This document shows, piece by piece, positions 17,609 through 26,553 of a stretch of DNA of 64,000 nucleotides (the stretch's first letter is position 1; each line of letters begins with the position of its first letter). The position numbers were made by a program, and so were the translations under genes. Where the stretch lies: the NCBI GenBank assembly GCA_002441005.1, contig DJWO01000002.1:538-64537 (forward strand), written 5' to 3'. The DNA is from Candidatus Aminicenantes bacterium UBA6228 (GTDB lineage Bacteria > Acidobacteriota > Aminicenantia > Aminicenantales > Saccharicenantaceae). The notes under the pieces are model-generated. The model was not told where the DNA came from and made no database searches. It worked only from the letters and a program-made list of their open reading frames with translations.

Positions 17609-17860
17609 CGCCCGTTTTACTCTAATAATATTTTTTCAGGGTTGAAGTCAATAACTATTAGACCAGATCCGATCAATTCTCCCTGCCCAATTAGGCTTAG
17701 ATGATTTATGATTTAAAGACGGATTTGGGAGATTTTTTTCTCACCCGGGGATGCCAATTTTCCTGACGGCCCTCAAATTTATCTCTCAGAACAGGCTCTG
17801 ATCCACTGTACCAGTTGCCACTTTTTCCCCTTAAACAGGACCTGGCCTCAGTCCGGCGTT

Positions 17861-18328
17861 TCAGTCAGGCGAGGTGCGGGCGGTATAATTAAATTCCTTT
17901 AATTTGGTGATGATGTCGAGGATAATATCTTCCTTACCCAGTTTAAGAATTGCCTCCGGCTTTACCGCCGGTAAAAAGAGTCCTTCTTTTTTACCTGACA
18001 CCGGCGATTTTTTATCTTTCCGGCCGGAGGTCTTTAAAATCAGTCTTAAATCCAGCGAATTTTTCGGCAGAGAAATCAGATAGTGGAAGTTATCAACTTT
18101 GCTGCCGGGGAAGTTGATCTGAAGATGAAAATGACTGTATTTTTGCCGGCTATATTTGATTTTAATTCCGTGAGATTTGAACTCATCTTCCAGAGCCTCA
18201 ACCGCTGGCTCGACGATAAACTCGCAGAACTGGTCGAAATGTTCTCTGGCTTCGGTTTGAGACTTTTCTATGAGTCTCAAGCCTTGAAAATAATGCTCAA
18301 GCTCTTCCTGCCATTTTTCTTCTTTCAT
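17861..18328 (-). CDS. Hypothetical protein
   Basis: A protein of about 155 residues starting at the ATG at 18328, preceded by GGAGAAAAG. The frame continues upstream to 18427, but that part is low-complexity and has no ribosome site. The N-terminal 60 residues look helical and acidic (EELEHYFQ, then FCEFIVEPAVEALEDEF). Beta-like strands follow (YSHFHLQINFP, FHYLISLP), then a Lys/Gly-rich linker and a C-terminal helix (LGKEDIILDIITKLKEF). There is no signal peptide. I do not recognise the family. It lies 121 bases downstream of the glycerate kinase gene on the same strand and may be cotranscribed with it. Confidence 0.65.
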   Translation of the reverse strand: MKEEKWQEELEHYFQGLRLIEKSQTEAREHFDQFCEFIVEPAVEALEDEFKSHGIKIKYSRQKYSHFHLQINFPGSKVDNFHYLISLPKNSLDLRLILKTSGRKDKKSPVSGKKEGLFLPAVKPEAILKLGKEDIILDIITKLKEFNYTARTSPD

Positions 18329-18449
18329 CTTTTCTCCCGTTTTTTTAATTATAACATCAGGGTTAGTTGAATTTCCAGATACCACGGTCTGTTTTTTGGA
18401 GCTCAAAGACCAGCTTTTAGCCATCAACCGGGCCCTTTGTCCAGCTGAC

Positions 18450-19823
18450 TTACCCGGTTGAACCCGTGACCGGCCCTAAAGCCCCAGCCGGAGCCAGAAA
18501 GAAAAACCTCAGATCCATGACATTGGTTCCGGTCAAACCGGTAAAAACCAGACCGCCAGTCTTTTCAAAAAAACCATAAGAGTCATTGTTATCAAGAAAA
18601 TCCTGGGGATTAAGGCCAGCCTTTTCCGCCTGCGGCCAACTCTGCCCCGATATCCAGGCCCCGGCTGAATCGGTTGTCCCGTCCCGCCCGTCAGTCGCCA
18701 GACTAAGAATCAACCAGTCACAGCCAGCCAGCTCGGCCCGAATTTTCTCCATTTCTATCAGGCAGGCCAGGGCAAACTCGGTATTCCTTCCTCCCTGTCC
18801 GCTGCCCCTGACCGTTACGGTCAGTTCACCGCCAGCCAGCAGACAGAAAGCACGTCCTTTCTCTCTTGTTTTTCGAGCCCAGCCCCTGAGTTTTTGTATA
18901 TATGAACTGGCTGCCAGTCTGGCTTCACCGCTATCAGAGGAAGTCAGGATAATAGTTTCGAGACCTGACTCTCTAAGTTGAGCTTTGGCTGCATACAGGG
19001 CTTTAAGATTGTCACCAATGATAAAGGCCTGGCTGTTTTTTAACTCTTCATCACTCTTTTTCAGTGTTTCCTCTCTCATTCCGGCTGCTCCCTCATCGAG
19101 GACCTTTTTGACTGAAGCCGGAACGTCAGTTCTGACACCCGTTTCGTCCAGAACCTTCAGGGCATCTTTAAAGGTAGAAGAATCATACCAGGCCGGGCCC
19201 GAGGCAATGTCAGACAGATTATTATCTATGACATCGGAAATTATTATGTTGATGACTTTTCCCGGCCAGGCAGCCCGGAGGAGCTTCCCTCCTTTAATCC
19301 TGGAGAGATGCTTCCTGACCGTGTTGAGCTGATGAATATCGGCCCCGGCGGTCAGCAGAAGCCGGGTGGTCTGCCTTTTATCTTCCAGGCTCAGGCCCTC
19401 GGCCGGCAGGCAAAGATGAGCAGACCCGCCCCCGGAGATCAGTAGCAGAAGGAGGTCTCTTTGACTGGTAACCAGGGCCAGTTCCAGCGCTTTCTGCCCG
19501 GCCCGCAAGCTCCATTCATCGGGTAAAGGATGGGCAGCCGGAAAATAAGAAATTCTTTCTTTCTCCTCATAGGTCTTGACTCCGGTCACCACCCCGGCGC
19601 TCAATTTATCTTCTATTAATGGCAGAAGGCTGCTGGCCAAGGGAAACCCGGCTTTGCCAAAGCTGATTAATCTGATTGTTTCCACCGGTTCAAGGTTAAA
19701 AATCTGGCCATTGACCACAAGTTTCGCCCCATCCCGGATAATTTGTTCTTCAATCAGACGCTCGGGCCTGACCGAGTCAAGGGCCGATTTGGCGGCTCGC
19801 TTAGCGATAGCTTTTAGGTCCAT
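18450..19823 (-). CDS. Glycerate 2-kinase (GckA/TtuD type, MOFRL domain)
   Basis: A 457-residue cytoplasmic enzyme predicted to phosphorylate D-glycerate with ATP, giving 2-phosphoglycerate. The N-terminal DUF4147 part shows 'SFGKAGFPLASSLL', 'AAHPLPDEWS' and 'LLLISGGGSAHLCLP'. The C-terminal MOFRL part shows 'GELTVTVRGSGQGGRNTEFAL' and 'ATDGRDGTTDSAGAW'. Length and motif order match the family. It would feed glycerate from sugar-acid or serine breakdown into lower glycolysis. The gene diverges from the envC-like gene with an 82-base gap, so both promoters must lie in that gap. Confidence 0.9.
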   Translation of the reverse strand: MDLKAIAKRAAKSALDSVRPERLIEEQIIRDGAKLVVNGQIFNLEPVETIRLISFGKAGFPLASSLLPLIEDKLSAGVVTGVKTYEEKERISYFPAAHPLPDEWSLRAGQKALELALVTSQRDLLLLLISGGGSAHLCLPAEGLSLEDKRQTTRLLLTAGADIHQLNTVRKHLSRIKGGKLLRAAWPGKVINIIISDVIDNNLSDIASGPAWYDSSTFKDALKVLDETGVRTDVPASVKKVLDEGAAGMREETLKKSDEELKNSQAFIIGDNLKALYAAKAQLRESGLETIILTSSDSGEARLAASSYIQKLRGWARKTREKGRAFCLLAGGELTVTVRGSGQGGRNTEFALACLIEMEKIRAELAGCDWLILSLATDGRDGTTDSAGAWISGQSWPQAEKAGLNPQDFLDNNDSYGFFEKTGGLVFTGLTGTNVMDLRFFFLAPAGALGPVTGSTG

Positions 19824-19905
19824 AGCTGGTGGTTTAATTCTCCTTCTCTTCCTCTTGGTCTTTCACTTTGTTCATCTCTATGGTAAATATAATAAAGTAC
19901 AGGAT

Positions 19906-21138
19906 ATGCAGCTATTAACTTTGTCTAAAAGGCCAGCCCGCCAGCCCCTGTCTTTGAATCCCGGCATCAGAAAAGCCTGCCTCCTGTCCATCATTTGCCA
20001 TGTGGCCCTTCTTATTTTAATACACCTGCCTCTTTATCCTCAACAGCCAGGTTCAGCCGCTGCTGATATCGAAAAAAGGCTGAAGCTTATCGATCAACAA
20101 ATATCTCAACTTAAGACCCGGCTGGAAGAAGAAGGGAAAAAAGAGATTTCTCTCCTTTCGACCCTGGAAACCATTAGATTGAAGCGTAATGTTCTTCAAA
20201 ATGAGATTAGTTCACTCAATCTCAGACAAAAGATGGCAGCCAGGGAATTAGCGGATCTGACGACGAAAATAAAATCAACCGGGGCCAGGCTGCAAAAAGA
20301 AAAAGAGGCAGTTGAAAAAACTCTGGTTACCCTTTACAAATTCGGACGGCTGGACTTTTTGAATTTTTTTCTCAAAGCCAACAATCTCGAGGTTTTTCTC
20401 CGGGAAAGCAAGAACCTGACTTTCCTGGCCCAGTACCAGGGCGAGGCTATCAGCTCCTATCTGAATAGCCTTAAAGAACTGGAAAAGCTCCAAGACGAGG
20501 TCATGACCAAGAGGGCAGAAATTGATGGATTGCTGAAAGAAGCGGCTGCCAAGCAGCAAAATCTTATCAAGGAAGAGGCTAACAGCCGTCAGGTCCTGAC
20601 CGAAATTAAGAAAAACAAACGGGCCCATGAACAGCTGCTGGCCGAACTCAAGAGCAGTTCCGATGAACTCCAGCGGCTGCTTAAGCGCTTGCAGAATCAA
20701 GAGATCGCCCTGCCTTCTCCTTTCATTCCCCTGAATGAAAAGAAGGGCAAATTGCCCTGGCCAGTTTCCGGCCGGGTTATAACCCGGTTTGGCCCGGAAA
20801 AGAATCCAAAATTCAAGACAACGGTCATCAATAATGGCCTGGAGATATTACCCGCCAGGCAGGACAAAACCATCAAAGCTGTTCATGGGGGGCGAGTGGT
20901 CTATGCTGATTATTTTCAGGGTTACGGAAATCTCCTGATTATCGATCATGGGCTGTCTTACTATACCCTATATGGCCACTGCTCAAGTTTTCTGGTTAAG
21001 CCAGGCGACCTGGTCCAGCCCGGTCAGGCCATAGCCATGGTTGGGGACTCGGATTCTCTGAAGGGAGAATGTCTTTATTTTGAACTCCGGTATAAGACCA
21101 GAGCTCTTGATCCCTTGCCATGGTTAAGGCGAAGGTGA
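19906..21138 (+). CDS. envC: EnvC-like murein hydrolase activator (degenerate LytM)
   Basis: A 411-residue protein. An N-terminal export helix (about 24-42) precedes a long coiled coil (about 48-270) and a LytM/M23-type domain (about 281-408) with 'WPVSGRVITRFG', 'GGRVVYADYFQGYGNLLIIDHG' and 'LYGHCSS'. The zinc ligands are missing: the usual HxGIDI position reads NNGLEIL, and the usual HLHFE reads CLYFE. This is the pattern of E. coli EnvC, a non-catalytic activator of cell-division amidases recruited by FtsEX. An S41-like gene and a yibQ-like gene follow, the common neighbourhood of envC. A TATAAT at 19888-19893 is so close to ATG 19906 that the transcript would have almost no leader; the start is therefore uncertain. 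Confidence 0.8.
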   Translation: MQLLTLSKRPARQPLSLNPGIRKACLLSIICHVALLILIHLPLYPQQPGSAAADIEKRLKLIDQQISQLKTRLEEEGKKEISLLSTLETIRLKRNVLQNEISSLNLRQKMAARELADLTTKIKSTGARLQKEKEAVEKTLVTLYKFGRLDFLNFFLKANNLEVFLRESKNLTFLAQYQGEAISSYLNSLKELEKLQDEVMTKRAEIDGLLKEAAAKQQNLIKEEANSRQVLTEIKKNKRAHEQLLAELKSSSDELQRLLKRLQNQEIALPSPFIPLNEKKGKLPWPVSGRVITRFGPEKNPKFKTTVINNGLEILPARQDKTIKAVHGGRVVYADYFQGYGNLLIIDHGLSYYTLYGHCSSFLVKPGDLVQPGQAIAMVGDSDSLKGECLYFELRYKTRALDPLPWLRRR

Positions 21139-21160
21139 TAGAATTCAGGCAGAGAGAAAA

Positions 21161-22318
21161 ATGAAAAATAAAAGAATCAACCTTTATCTGGTTATATTTT
21201 TAGTCGCTTTGACTGTCTTTCTTCTTCTGGAGGAGAGAATTCTCCCCGGCAAAAGCCGTTCGCCCCAGTATTCCAGAAGCAGTACTGAACTGGTCGGAAC
21301 GGTCATGCAGTTAATCAAGACCGATTACTTAGAAGAGCCAAACCCGCAAAGGACAACCAGTGGTGCTTTCCGGGGAATTATCAATTCTCTTGATCCTTTA
21401 AGCGCCTATCTTGATAAAGATCTGGCCGTCAGGTATCTGAATAAAAAGATGGGTACTTATCAGACCGGGCTGACCGTTTATAAAAAATACGGACTTTTTC
21501 CGCTGGTCGTAGCGGTGGCTGAAAACTCACCGGCAGCTAAAGCTGGCCTAAAAGTTGGAGACAATATAAGTTCGATAAATGACAGCAATACTTTATTGAT
21601 GAGCTTGATTGAAGTCAATCTCTGGCTGTCGAGTGACCTGCCCGAAGAAGAGCCGTTAAAACTAAGAGTAGTAAGAGGAACAGATACTTTATCCTTTGAG
21701 CTCAAGCGAGACTATGCGGTTCCCAGAGTCCTCGAGGTCTTTACCGACTTGCCAGGCAGCCTGCGCCTTCACCCCACCCTGATTTACTCCGGGCTGGTCA
21801 ATGACCTGAAGAAAAGCCTGGCCAGTCCGCCAAATAAAAACAAGCGAAAATACAAAACCTTGATTCTTGACTTGCGTAACTGTTCGGCTGGCGATGATGA
21901 GGAAGCTAAACGTCTGGTCAACCTGTTCGTTAAATCGGATCAGGCCGGTTATTTTGAAAAAAAAGGTCAGAAGGAAAACTTAATCCTGAATGAAGAGCCC
22001 CTCTTTCCCAAACTTGACCTGATTATCTGGGTTAATCCGGCTACCATGGGCCCGGCTGAACTCATCGCCGGATGCTTACATGAACTAAGGCAGGCTACTA
22101 TCATTGGCACTGATACCCCCGGTCTGGTTGCTCAACGAGAAAACTTCCCGCTCGATGATGGCAGCCTGATTGTTCTGGTGACTTCGGCTTTCAGCCTGAA
22201 ATCAGGCCTGAAACTTCTGGATAATAGCCTGCCAGTAGATATCAAACTCAGTTACTCGGACAAAGTTGACCAGGATTACTTGGATAAGACAAGGGAAAGG
22301 TTAACCAACCTCCACTAA
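21161..22318 (+). CDS. S41/CtpA-like protein lacking both catalytic residues
   Basis: A 385-residue protein. An N-terminal membrane or export helix (about 6-22) is followed by a tail-protease N-domain, a PDZ domain (about 95-185, 'NSPAAKAGLKVGD') and an S41 core with 'LILDLRNCSAGD'. In CtpA/CtpB the nucleophile Ser lies three residues before a conserved Glu (SASE), and the Lys lies 22 residues after that Glu (FGKG). Here the segments read GPAE and PGLV, so the Ser position is Gly297 and the Lys position is Leu322. It therefore looks like a pseudoprotease that keeps the PDZ and core fold. It sits 22 bases after the envC-like gene and its stop overlaps the next start (TAATG), so it is part of the same operon. 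Confidence 0.85.
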   Translation: MKNKRINLYLVIFLVALTVFLLLEERILPGKSRSPQYSRSSTELVGTVMQLIKTDYLEEPNPQRTTSGAFRGIINSLDPLSAYLDKDLAVRYLNKKMGTYQTGLTVYKKYGLFPLVVAVAENSPAAKAGLKVGDNISSINDSNTLLMSLIEVNLWLSSDLPEEEPLKLRVVRGTDTLSFELKRDYAVPRVLEVFTDLPGSLRLHPTLIYSGLVNDLKKSLASPPNKNKRKYKTLILDLRNCSAGDDEEAKRLVNLFVKSDQAGYFEKKGQKENLILNEEPLFPKLDLIIWVNPATMGPAELIAGCLHELRQATIIGTDTPGLVAQRENFPLDDGSLIVLVTSAFSLKSGLKLLDNSLPVDIKLSYSDKVDQDYLDKTRERLTNLH

Positions 22319-23313
22319 TGCCGGTCAAAACTAAGCGTATCCTCCCAAACCTTACCTTCCAGAATTTCTTCTTGCGGCTAAGCCTGGTTTTAGTGATGCT
22401 AGCTCTCATCTCCGGGATCTCACTTGATTATCTAAACTTCCGGCAGAAGGAAACTTCCTATCTGCCCTGGACCTGGCTCACCCGCCCTTCGATTCCTGCT
22501 GAGGCAGAGAAAAAAGTTGAAAAAAAAGTCGAGACAGCCAGACGGCAAAAACCTGTCAAGCCAGCAAAGCCTGGTCCCCAGCCGGTTGCCGAAACTTCCA
22601 GTCAGAAAAATCTTCCTCTGGTAGCGATTATTATTGATGATCTGGGTCAGGATCTTAGTTTTATGAGGGCTTTAATCAATCTTCAGGTTCCCCTGACTGT
22701 GGCCATTCTGCCTGAAGCCGGGCAGGCGATAGAAACTGCACAGCTGGCAGCTGACCACCAGTTTGATGTTTTGATTCACCAGCCGCTGGAAGCCTTTAAC
22801 GGTCAGACTATTGGTACCGGAGCTGATGGGTTAATTACCACTACCATGAGCCAGGAGGAAATCTGGTCAAGGCTCGAAAAGAACTTCGAACGGCTGCCAG
22901 TGGCCAAAGGGCTTAATAACCATATGGGTTCTAAAGGCACGGCCAATCAATATCTAATGGAAATTATCATGGAATTCTTAAAACAGAAGAACCTGTTTTT
23001 TATTGACAGCAAAACCAGCCCTAAGTCAATTGCTTACGATCTGGCTGTGAAAATGAAGGTCCCAGCTGCTTCTCGACAGGTTTTTCTCGATGCCGATGAA
23101 GACCGCAGCAAGATAAAGGACAGGTTAATTGAACTTTTCCTGTCGGCTAAAAAGAACGGCCAGGCGATAGGCATCGGCCATCCTTTCCTGGAGACTCTCC
23201 AGATTCTGGAGGCTTATCTGCCTGAAGCCAGAAATTATGGGGTGCAACTGACCAGAGTTTCTGAAATCATTGACAGGCAGAAAAATACCGGCCAGAAAAA
23301 GGCTTCCGACTGA
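22318..23313 (+). CDS. YibQ-like divergent polysaccharide deacetylase
   Basis: A 331-residue protein with an N-terminal membrane or export helix (about 17-38), a Lys/Pro-rich linker (about 60-95), and a domain of about 220 residues. The domain has 'VAIIIDDLGQD', 'LTVAILPEAG', 'NNHMGSKGT', 'FFIDSKTSP' and 'IGIGHP', the sequence signature of DUF610/YibQ, a divergent branch of NodB-type polysaccharide deacetylases. The Asp-Asp and His positions are kept, so catalysis is possible but unproven for the family. It starts within the stop of the S41-like gene (TAATG). A role in envelope or septal peptidoglycan remodelling with the EnvC-like protein is inferred from the gene cluster. Confidence 0.85.
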   Translation: MPVKTKRILPNLTFQNFFLRLSLVLVMLALISGISLDYLNFRQKETSYLPWTWLTRPSIPAEAEKKVEKKVETARRQKPVKPAKPGPQPVAETSSQKNLPLVAIIIDDLGQDLSFMRALINLQVPLTVAILPEAGQAIETAQLAADHQFDVLIHQPLEAFNGQTIGTGADGLITTTMSQEEIWSRLEKNFERLPVAKGLNNHMGSKGTANQYLMEIIMEFLKQKNLFFIDSKTSPKSIAYDLAVKMKVPAASRQVFLDADEDRSKIKDRLIELFLSAKKNGQAIGIGHPFLETLQILEAYLPEARNYGVQLTRVSEIIDRQKNTGQKKASD

Positions 23314-23430
23314 GCAGATAAGGCCCCTGGCCTTCAGCTGTAATCCTGTTCGACCTGAGGCAAATAAAGGTTCTTCCACAGCAGCGTTTTTTGCTATACT
23401 ATAGATAAGACTGTCCTGGAGGATAAAAAA

Positions 23431-23985
23431 ATGAAAAAGATAGTAATACCAGTCGTTATGCTGGGTGTTTTAGCTTCTCTTCTTTTTTTACCGGCCTGTA
23501 AGTCAATGTCGACCGAGGAACTGAAAAAATCAATTGAAGTGGTTGAAGTTCAAACGAAATGGGTCAGCAAGGAATACCGAGCCTGGCCACCCAAGCTGGT
23601 CCTGGTGCCGGTCATTTCTTTCCGGGTCAAGAATATCAGCGACCAGCCCCTGAACTATATAAACTTCAATGCTATTTTTAGATTTCAAGGTGAGAGTAAA
23701 GAGCTGGGCAGCGGTTTTCTGGCAGCCATCAGAAAAAGCCCCATCTCGCCGGGAGAAACGAGTCAGGTCATCACCCTTAAAAGCAACTACGGGGTAGAAG
23801 GCAAGACTGTCGAATCATTTAAAGACAATCCTTACTGGAAAACCGTTACCGTTAAGCTTTTTGCCCGGTCAAAAGGTTCTGATTATGCTCTTCTTGGAGA
23901 ATATGAAGTCTCGAAGATGATAGATTTTAAGGAAGACCAGACAGTGACCCCGGTAACTGTGCCACCGGAAGAAACCAAAAAATAA
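23431..23985 (+). CDS. Lipoprotein of unknown function
   Basis: A 184-residue protein with a lipoprotein signal (hydrophobic stretch, then the lipobox LPAC with Cys23). The mature part is one beta-rich domain of about 150 residues. Features such as 'VPVISFRVKNISDQPLNYINFNA' and 'ISPGETSQVITLKS' are typical of immunoglobulin-like FxLYD domains in lipoproteins. GGAGG sits at good distance from ATG 23431. It lies 117 bases after the yibQ-like gene, so it may have its own promoter: TATACT and TATAGA runs near 23394-23404 could be a -10, but no clear -35 is present. Its role is unknown. Confidence 0.75.
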   Translation: MKKIVIPVVMLGVLASLLFLPACKSMSTEELKKSIEVVEVQTKWVSKEYRAWPPKLVLVPVISFRVKNISDQPLNYINFNAIFRFQGESKELGSGFLAAIRKSPISPGETSQVITLKSNYGVEGKTVESFKDNPYWKTVTVKLFARSKGSDYALLGEYEVSKMIDFKEDQTVTPVTVPPEETKK

Positions 23986-24029
23986 TTTTTACCATCAGGT
24001 AAGACCACCGGAAAGAAAGGAAGAATTTG

Positions 24030-24581
24030 ATGGAAGTTATTTTGCCCCAGCAAGTTTTTTTAACCAGAGGACAGGGCCAGCACCGGGAAAAACTGGTAAG
24101 TTTCGAACTGGCCTTAAGGGAAGCCGGCATTTCGCCTTTTAATCTCGTCCGGGTTTCAAGCATTTTTCCCCCTCACTGTCAGGTAATCAGCCGGCAGTCT
24201 GGCTTGAAAAAGCTGCGCCCGGGGCAAATTGTCTTCCTGGTCATGAGCGAAAATTCGACTGATGAAGCTCAGCGTTTGATTTCCTCAGCTATCGGTCTGG
24301 CCATTCCCCGGGATCCGGAACAATATGGTTATCTGGCTGAATATGAAGGCCTGGGCGAAACTGAAAAAGAAGCCCGGCTCCGGGCAGAAGAGCTGGCCGC
24401 TGAAATGCTGGCAACTAAACTCGGCCAGAATTATTCGCCTCAAAATTTCAAACGGGGAAAGTCCAACTATTATCATCTGAACGAGAAGCTAACGGTTCAA
24501 ACCAGGAGTATTTCTCAAATGGCCACCGGGGCCAAAGGCCTCTGGACAACTACGGTGGCGGCCGCCGTCCTGGTCACCTGA
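24030..24581 (+). CDS. pdaD: Pyruvoyl-dependent arginine decarboxylase
   Basis: A 183-residue enzyme that decarboxylates L-arginine to agmatine, the first step of polyamine synthesis or an acid-consuming reaction. The proenzyme cuts itself between Ser43 and Ser44 in 'RVSSIFPP', forming a small beta chain and an alpha chain with an N-terminal pyruvoyl group. Other family landmarks are 'RPGQIVFLVMSE', 'SSAIGLAIPRD' and 'GYLAEYEG'. ATG 24030 follows AAGGAAG (24018-24024) at five bases; a TTG one codon upstream is unlikely. No agmatinase or spermidine synthase gene is next to it. The family is common in archaea and scattered in bacteria. Confidence 0.92.
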   Translation: MEVILPQQVFLTRGQGQHREKLVSFELALREAGISPFNLVRVSSIFPPHCQVISRQSGLKKLRPGQIVFLVMSENSTDEAQRLISSAIGLAIPRDPEQYGYLAEYEGLGETEKEARLRAEELAAEMLATKLGQNYSPQNFKRGKSNYYHLNEKLTVQTRSISQMATGAKGLWTTTVAAAVLVT

Positions 24582-24625
24582 CAGAATAAGCCGGCCGATC
24601 GCTTATGGTTTAATAAAGACCGGTC

Positions 24626-25594
24626 TTAAAGATTAAGGGGATTGGGATTAAGGATCTTAATAAAACTTTCCTCTCTTAGTTTTTTAACATATTCTTCTAT
24701 TTTTTTGGCCCGGATGTCGTTAAACAGTTTATTTTCAATATCCTGTCTGGCTTCATCAAAGGTTTGCTGATGGCTTTCCTTTTTTTCTTCCAGTTTAATT
24801 AAATACCAGCCATTTTTGGCTTGAATCCAGTCACTGATCTCTTCTATTTTTAGTTTTTCTACACCTTGCTCGATAGCCTGATCGAGTTCGCCTTTTTTGA
24901 AAAAGCCAAGATCTCCGCCATTTTCCTTGGGCCCTTCAGAATACTCCTGAACCAGATCCTCAAAAGATTGCCCTTTTTTTAGCTTATCGCTTATCTCTGC
25001 TCTTTTCGTTTCCAGATCGGAGACCGTATTATTAGTACTGGAAAGGTAAATAGCTTTAATCCGGTATTCAGGCGGGATAACAAATTCTGATTGATGCTGT
25101 TTATAGTACTTGACAATTTCAGCATCGTCGAGAACAATCGTCCGGTCGACTTCAGTATAAATTACCGCCTGTCTTAGATAATTTTCTTCGAGCTGTTTAA
25201 CCCATTGATCATAATTAACGCCTTGAGCATCCATGGCCCGGACGAGGTCAGCATCGGACTCAATATTATTCTGGGTTTTGATCTGGGCAATAGTGCTTTT
25301 AACCTGTTCTTTGACGTTCAGGCCCTGTTCTTTGGCTTTCTGCAGAAGGAGGAGGTCGGTAATCATCATGTCAAGCAGATTAGTCCTTAACCGCTCATAT
25401 TCCTTAAAATAACTTTCACCGCTCAACTGCTGGCGAAGCATTTGAACCGTCGAATTAAACTGTTCCCGGTAGTCAGACAGGGTAATTACCTCCCCGTTGA
25501 CGATCGCCACAATTTCCTCCACCACATCAGCTGAAACCAGGCTGAAGAAGGCCAGAAGGATTAAAGCCGTCAGAAGCGCTTGCTTTCTACGCAT
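24626..25594 (-). CDS. SurA-like periplasmic peptidyl-prolyl isomerase
   Basis: A protein of about 322 residues with a signal peptide (MRRKQALLTA, hydrophobic core, SLVSADV). A SurA-type N-domain ('VEEIVAIVNGEVITLSDYREQF') opens the mature chain, and a parvulin domain follows (about 170-275, 'YRIKAIYLSS', 'YSEGPKENGGDLGFFKKGEL', 'WYLIKLEEK'). It should help outer-membrane proteins fold in the periplasm. ATG 25594 follows GAAGGG and overlaps the end of the next upstream gene by eight bases; the frame extends further upstream but inside that gene. It is the last gene of an operon with a second parvulin and mfd. Confidence 0.88.
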   Translation of the reverse strand: MRRKQALLTALILLAFFSLVSADVVEEIVAIVNGEVITLSDYREQFNSTVQMLRQQLSGESYFKEYERLRTNLLDMMITDLLLLQKAKEQGLNVKEQVKSTIAQIKTQNNIESDADLVRAMDAQGVNYDQWVKQLEENYLRQAVIYTEVDRTIVLDDAEIVKYYKQHQSEFVIPPEYRIKAIYLSSTNNTVSDLETKRAEISDKLKKGQSFEDLVQEYSEGPKENGGDLGFFKKGELDQAIEQGVEKLKIEEISDWIQAKNGWYLIKLEEKKESHQQTFDEARQDIENKLFNDIRAKKIEEYVKKLREESFIKILNPNPLNL

Positions 25595-26546
25595 TTTCAT
25601 TCCCTTCATAATTAAAAGGCAAGTTTTCCGGGAAAACCTGCCAGTGATAGGTTGCCTTAAGCTCTTCAATTTCTTTATTGATAATATCTTTAACTTTACT
25701 TTCAATTAAAATGTTTCTTATCCGCCGCGAAACTTCATCCTCTTCAAGCAGGGCCGGCTCATATTTCCTGTCCAGCCGGAAGATATGATAGCCATAAGCT
25801 GATTGGAAAACCCGGGATATTTTGCCCTCTTCCAGAGCAAAAATCACCTTTTCCATATCATAAGGCAGGTCCCCTGGCTTAAAAACACCCATTAAGCCGC
25901 CTTTATAGGCATCGGGCGCTTCTGAATAATCACGGGCCGCCTGCCGGAAGGACTGTTCGTCAGCCTGCCCCAGCTTTTGCTGGAGTTCAACAGCCAGATC
26001 GCTTGACTTGACCAGAATCTGGCTGACCATGACCCGTTCAGGGACTAAAAAATCCTTCTTATGCTCCTCATAATAGGCTTTGATTTCTTCATCAGTTGCG
26101 ATTACTTCTTTTATTTTTTCATATTTATATTTCTCAACCAGCAGGCTATCTCCCAGCCACTCATCGCTGGCCAGTTGCTCTTTTAGCCCGGGCTGGGGAG
26201 GATAATCCCGGATTAGCCGCTGTAAAAATGCCTGTTTTTCTGATTCGGGCAATTCCATCTTTCTCATTTTAGCTGAGAAGAGAATTAACTTATCTTCCAC
26301 AAATTGCTCAAACAGCCCGCTCAGGGCCTCGCTATCTATGTCCTGTTTCTGAGGAATGACCTGCCTGACATAATTTTCAAAATCAGACAGGGTGTAAGTT
26401 ATATCCTCTATTCTAAGGACGGCCAGCTGACTTTTTCTTTCTTCCGCTTTTATTTTCTGCTTTTGCTGAACAAAGTTATAGCCAACAAAACCAGCACCCC
26501 CTATCAGAACGATGAGGATGATAATCAACAGGCGAGTTTTCTTCAT
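25587..26546 (-). CDS. Parvulin-type peptidyl-prolyl isomerase, membrane-anchored
   Basis: A 319-residue protein. The N-terminal hydrophobic segment (about 5-24) is probably an uncleaved anchor. A SurA/PrsA-like helical domain (about 45-140) and a parvulin domain (about 150-265, 'MVSQILVKSSD', 'GGLMGVFKPGDLP', 'YGYHIFRLDRK') follow, then a C-terminal helical tail. It probably acts as a folding catalyst on the periplasmic face. It starts seven bases after the mfd stop and overlaps the next parvulin gene by eight bases. The pair look like ancient duplicates that divided the work: one anchored, one soluble. Confidence 0.87.
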   Translation of the reverse strand: MKKTRLLIIILIVLIGGAGFVGYNFVQQKQKIKAEERKSQLAVLRIEDITYTLSDFENYVRQVIPQKQDIDSEALSGLFEQFVEDKLILFSAKMRKMELPESEKQAFLQRLIRDYPPQPGLKEQLASDEWLGDSLLVEKYKYEKIKEVIATDEEIKAYYEEHKKDFLVPERVMVSQILVKSSDLAVELQQKLGQADEQSFRQAARDYSEAPDAYKGGLMGVFKPGDLPYDMEKVIFALEEGKISRVFQSAYGYHIFRLDRKYEPALLEEDEVSRRIRNILIESKVKDIINKEIEELKATYHWQVFPENLPFNYEGNENA

Positions 26547-26553
26547 AAAAGAC

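Noticed and set aside
18586..19332. Two plus-strand frames opposite glycerate kinase
   Set aside because: Shadows of a complete, well-conserved gene on the other strand; Ser/Ala/Pro-rich noise.
19906..21138. Loss of LytM zinc ligands as a new pseudoenzyme
   Set aside because: True EnvC proteins lack these residues too, so this is expected for the family; only the neighbouring S41 protein is unusual.
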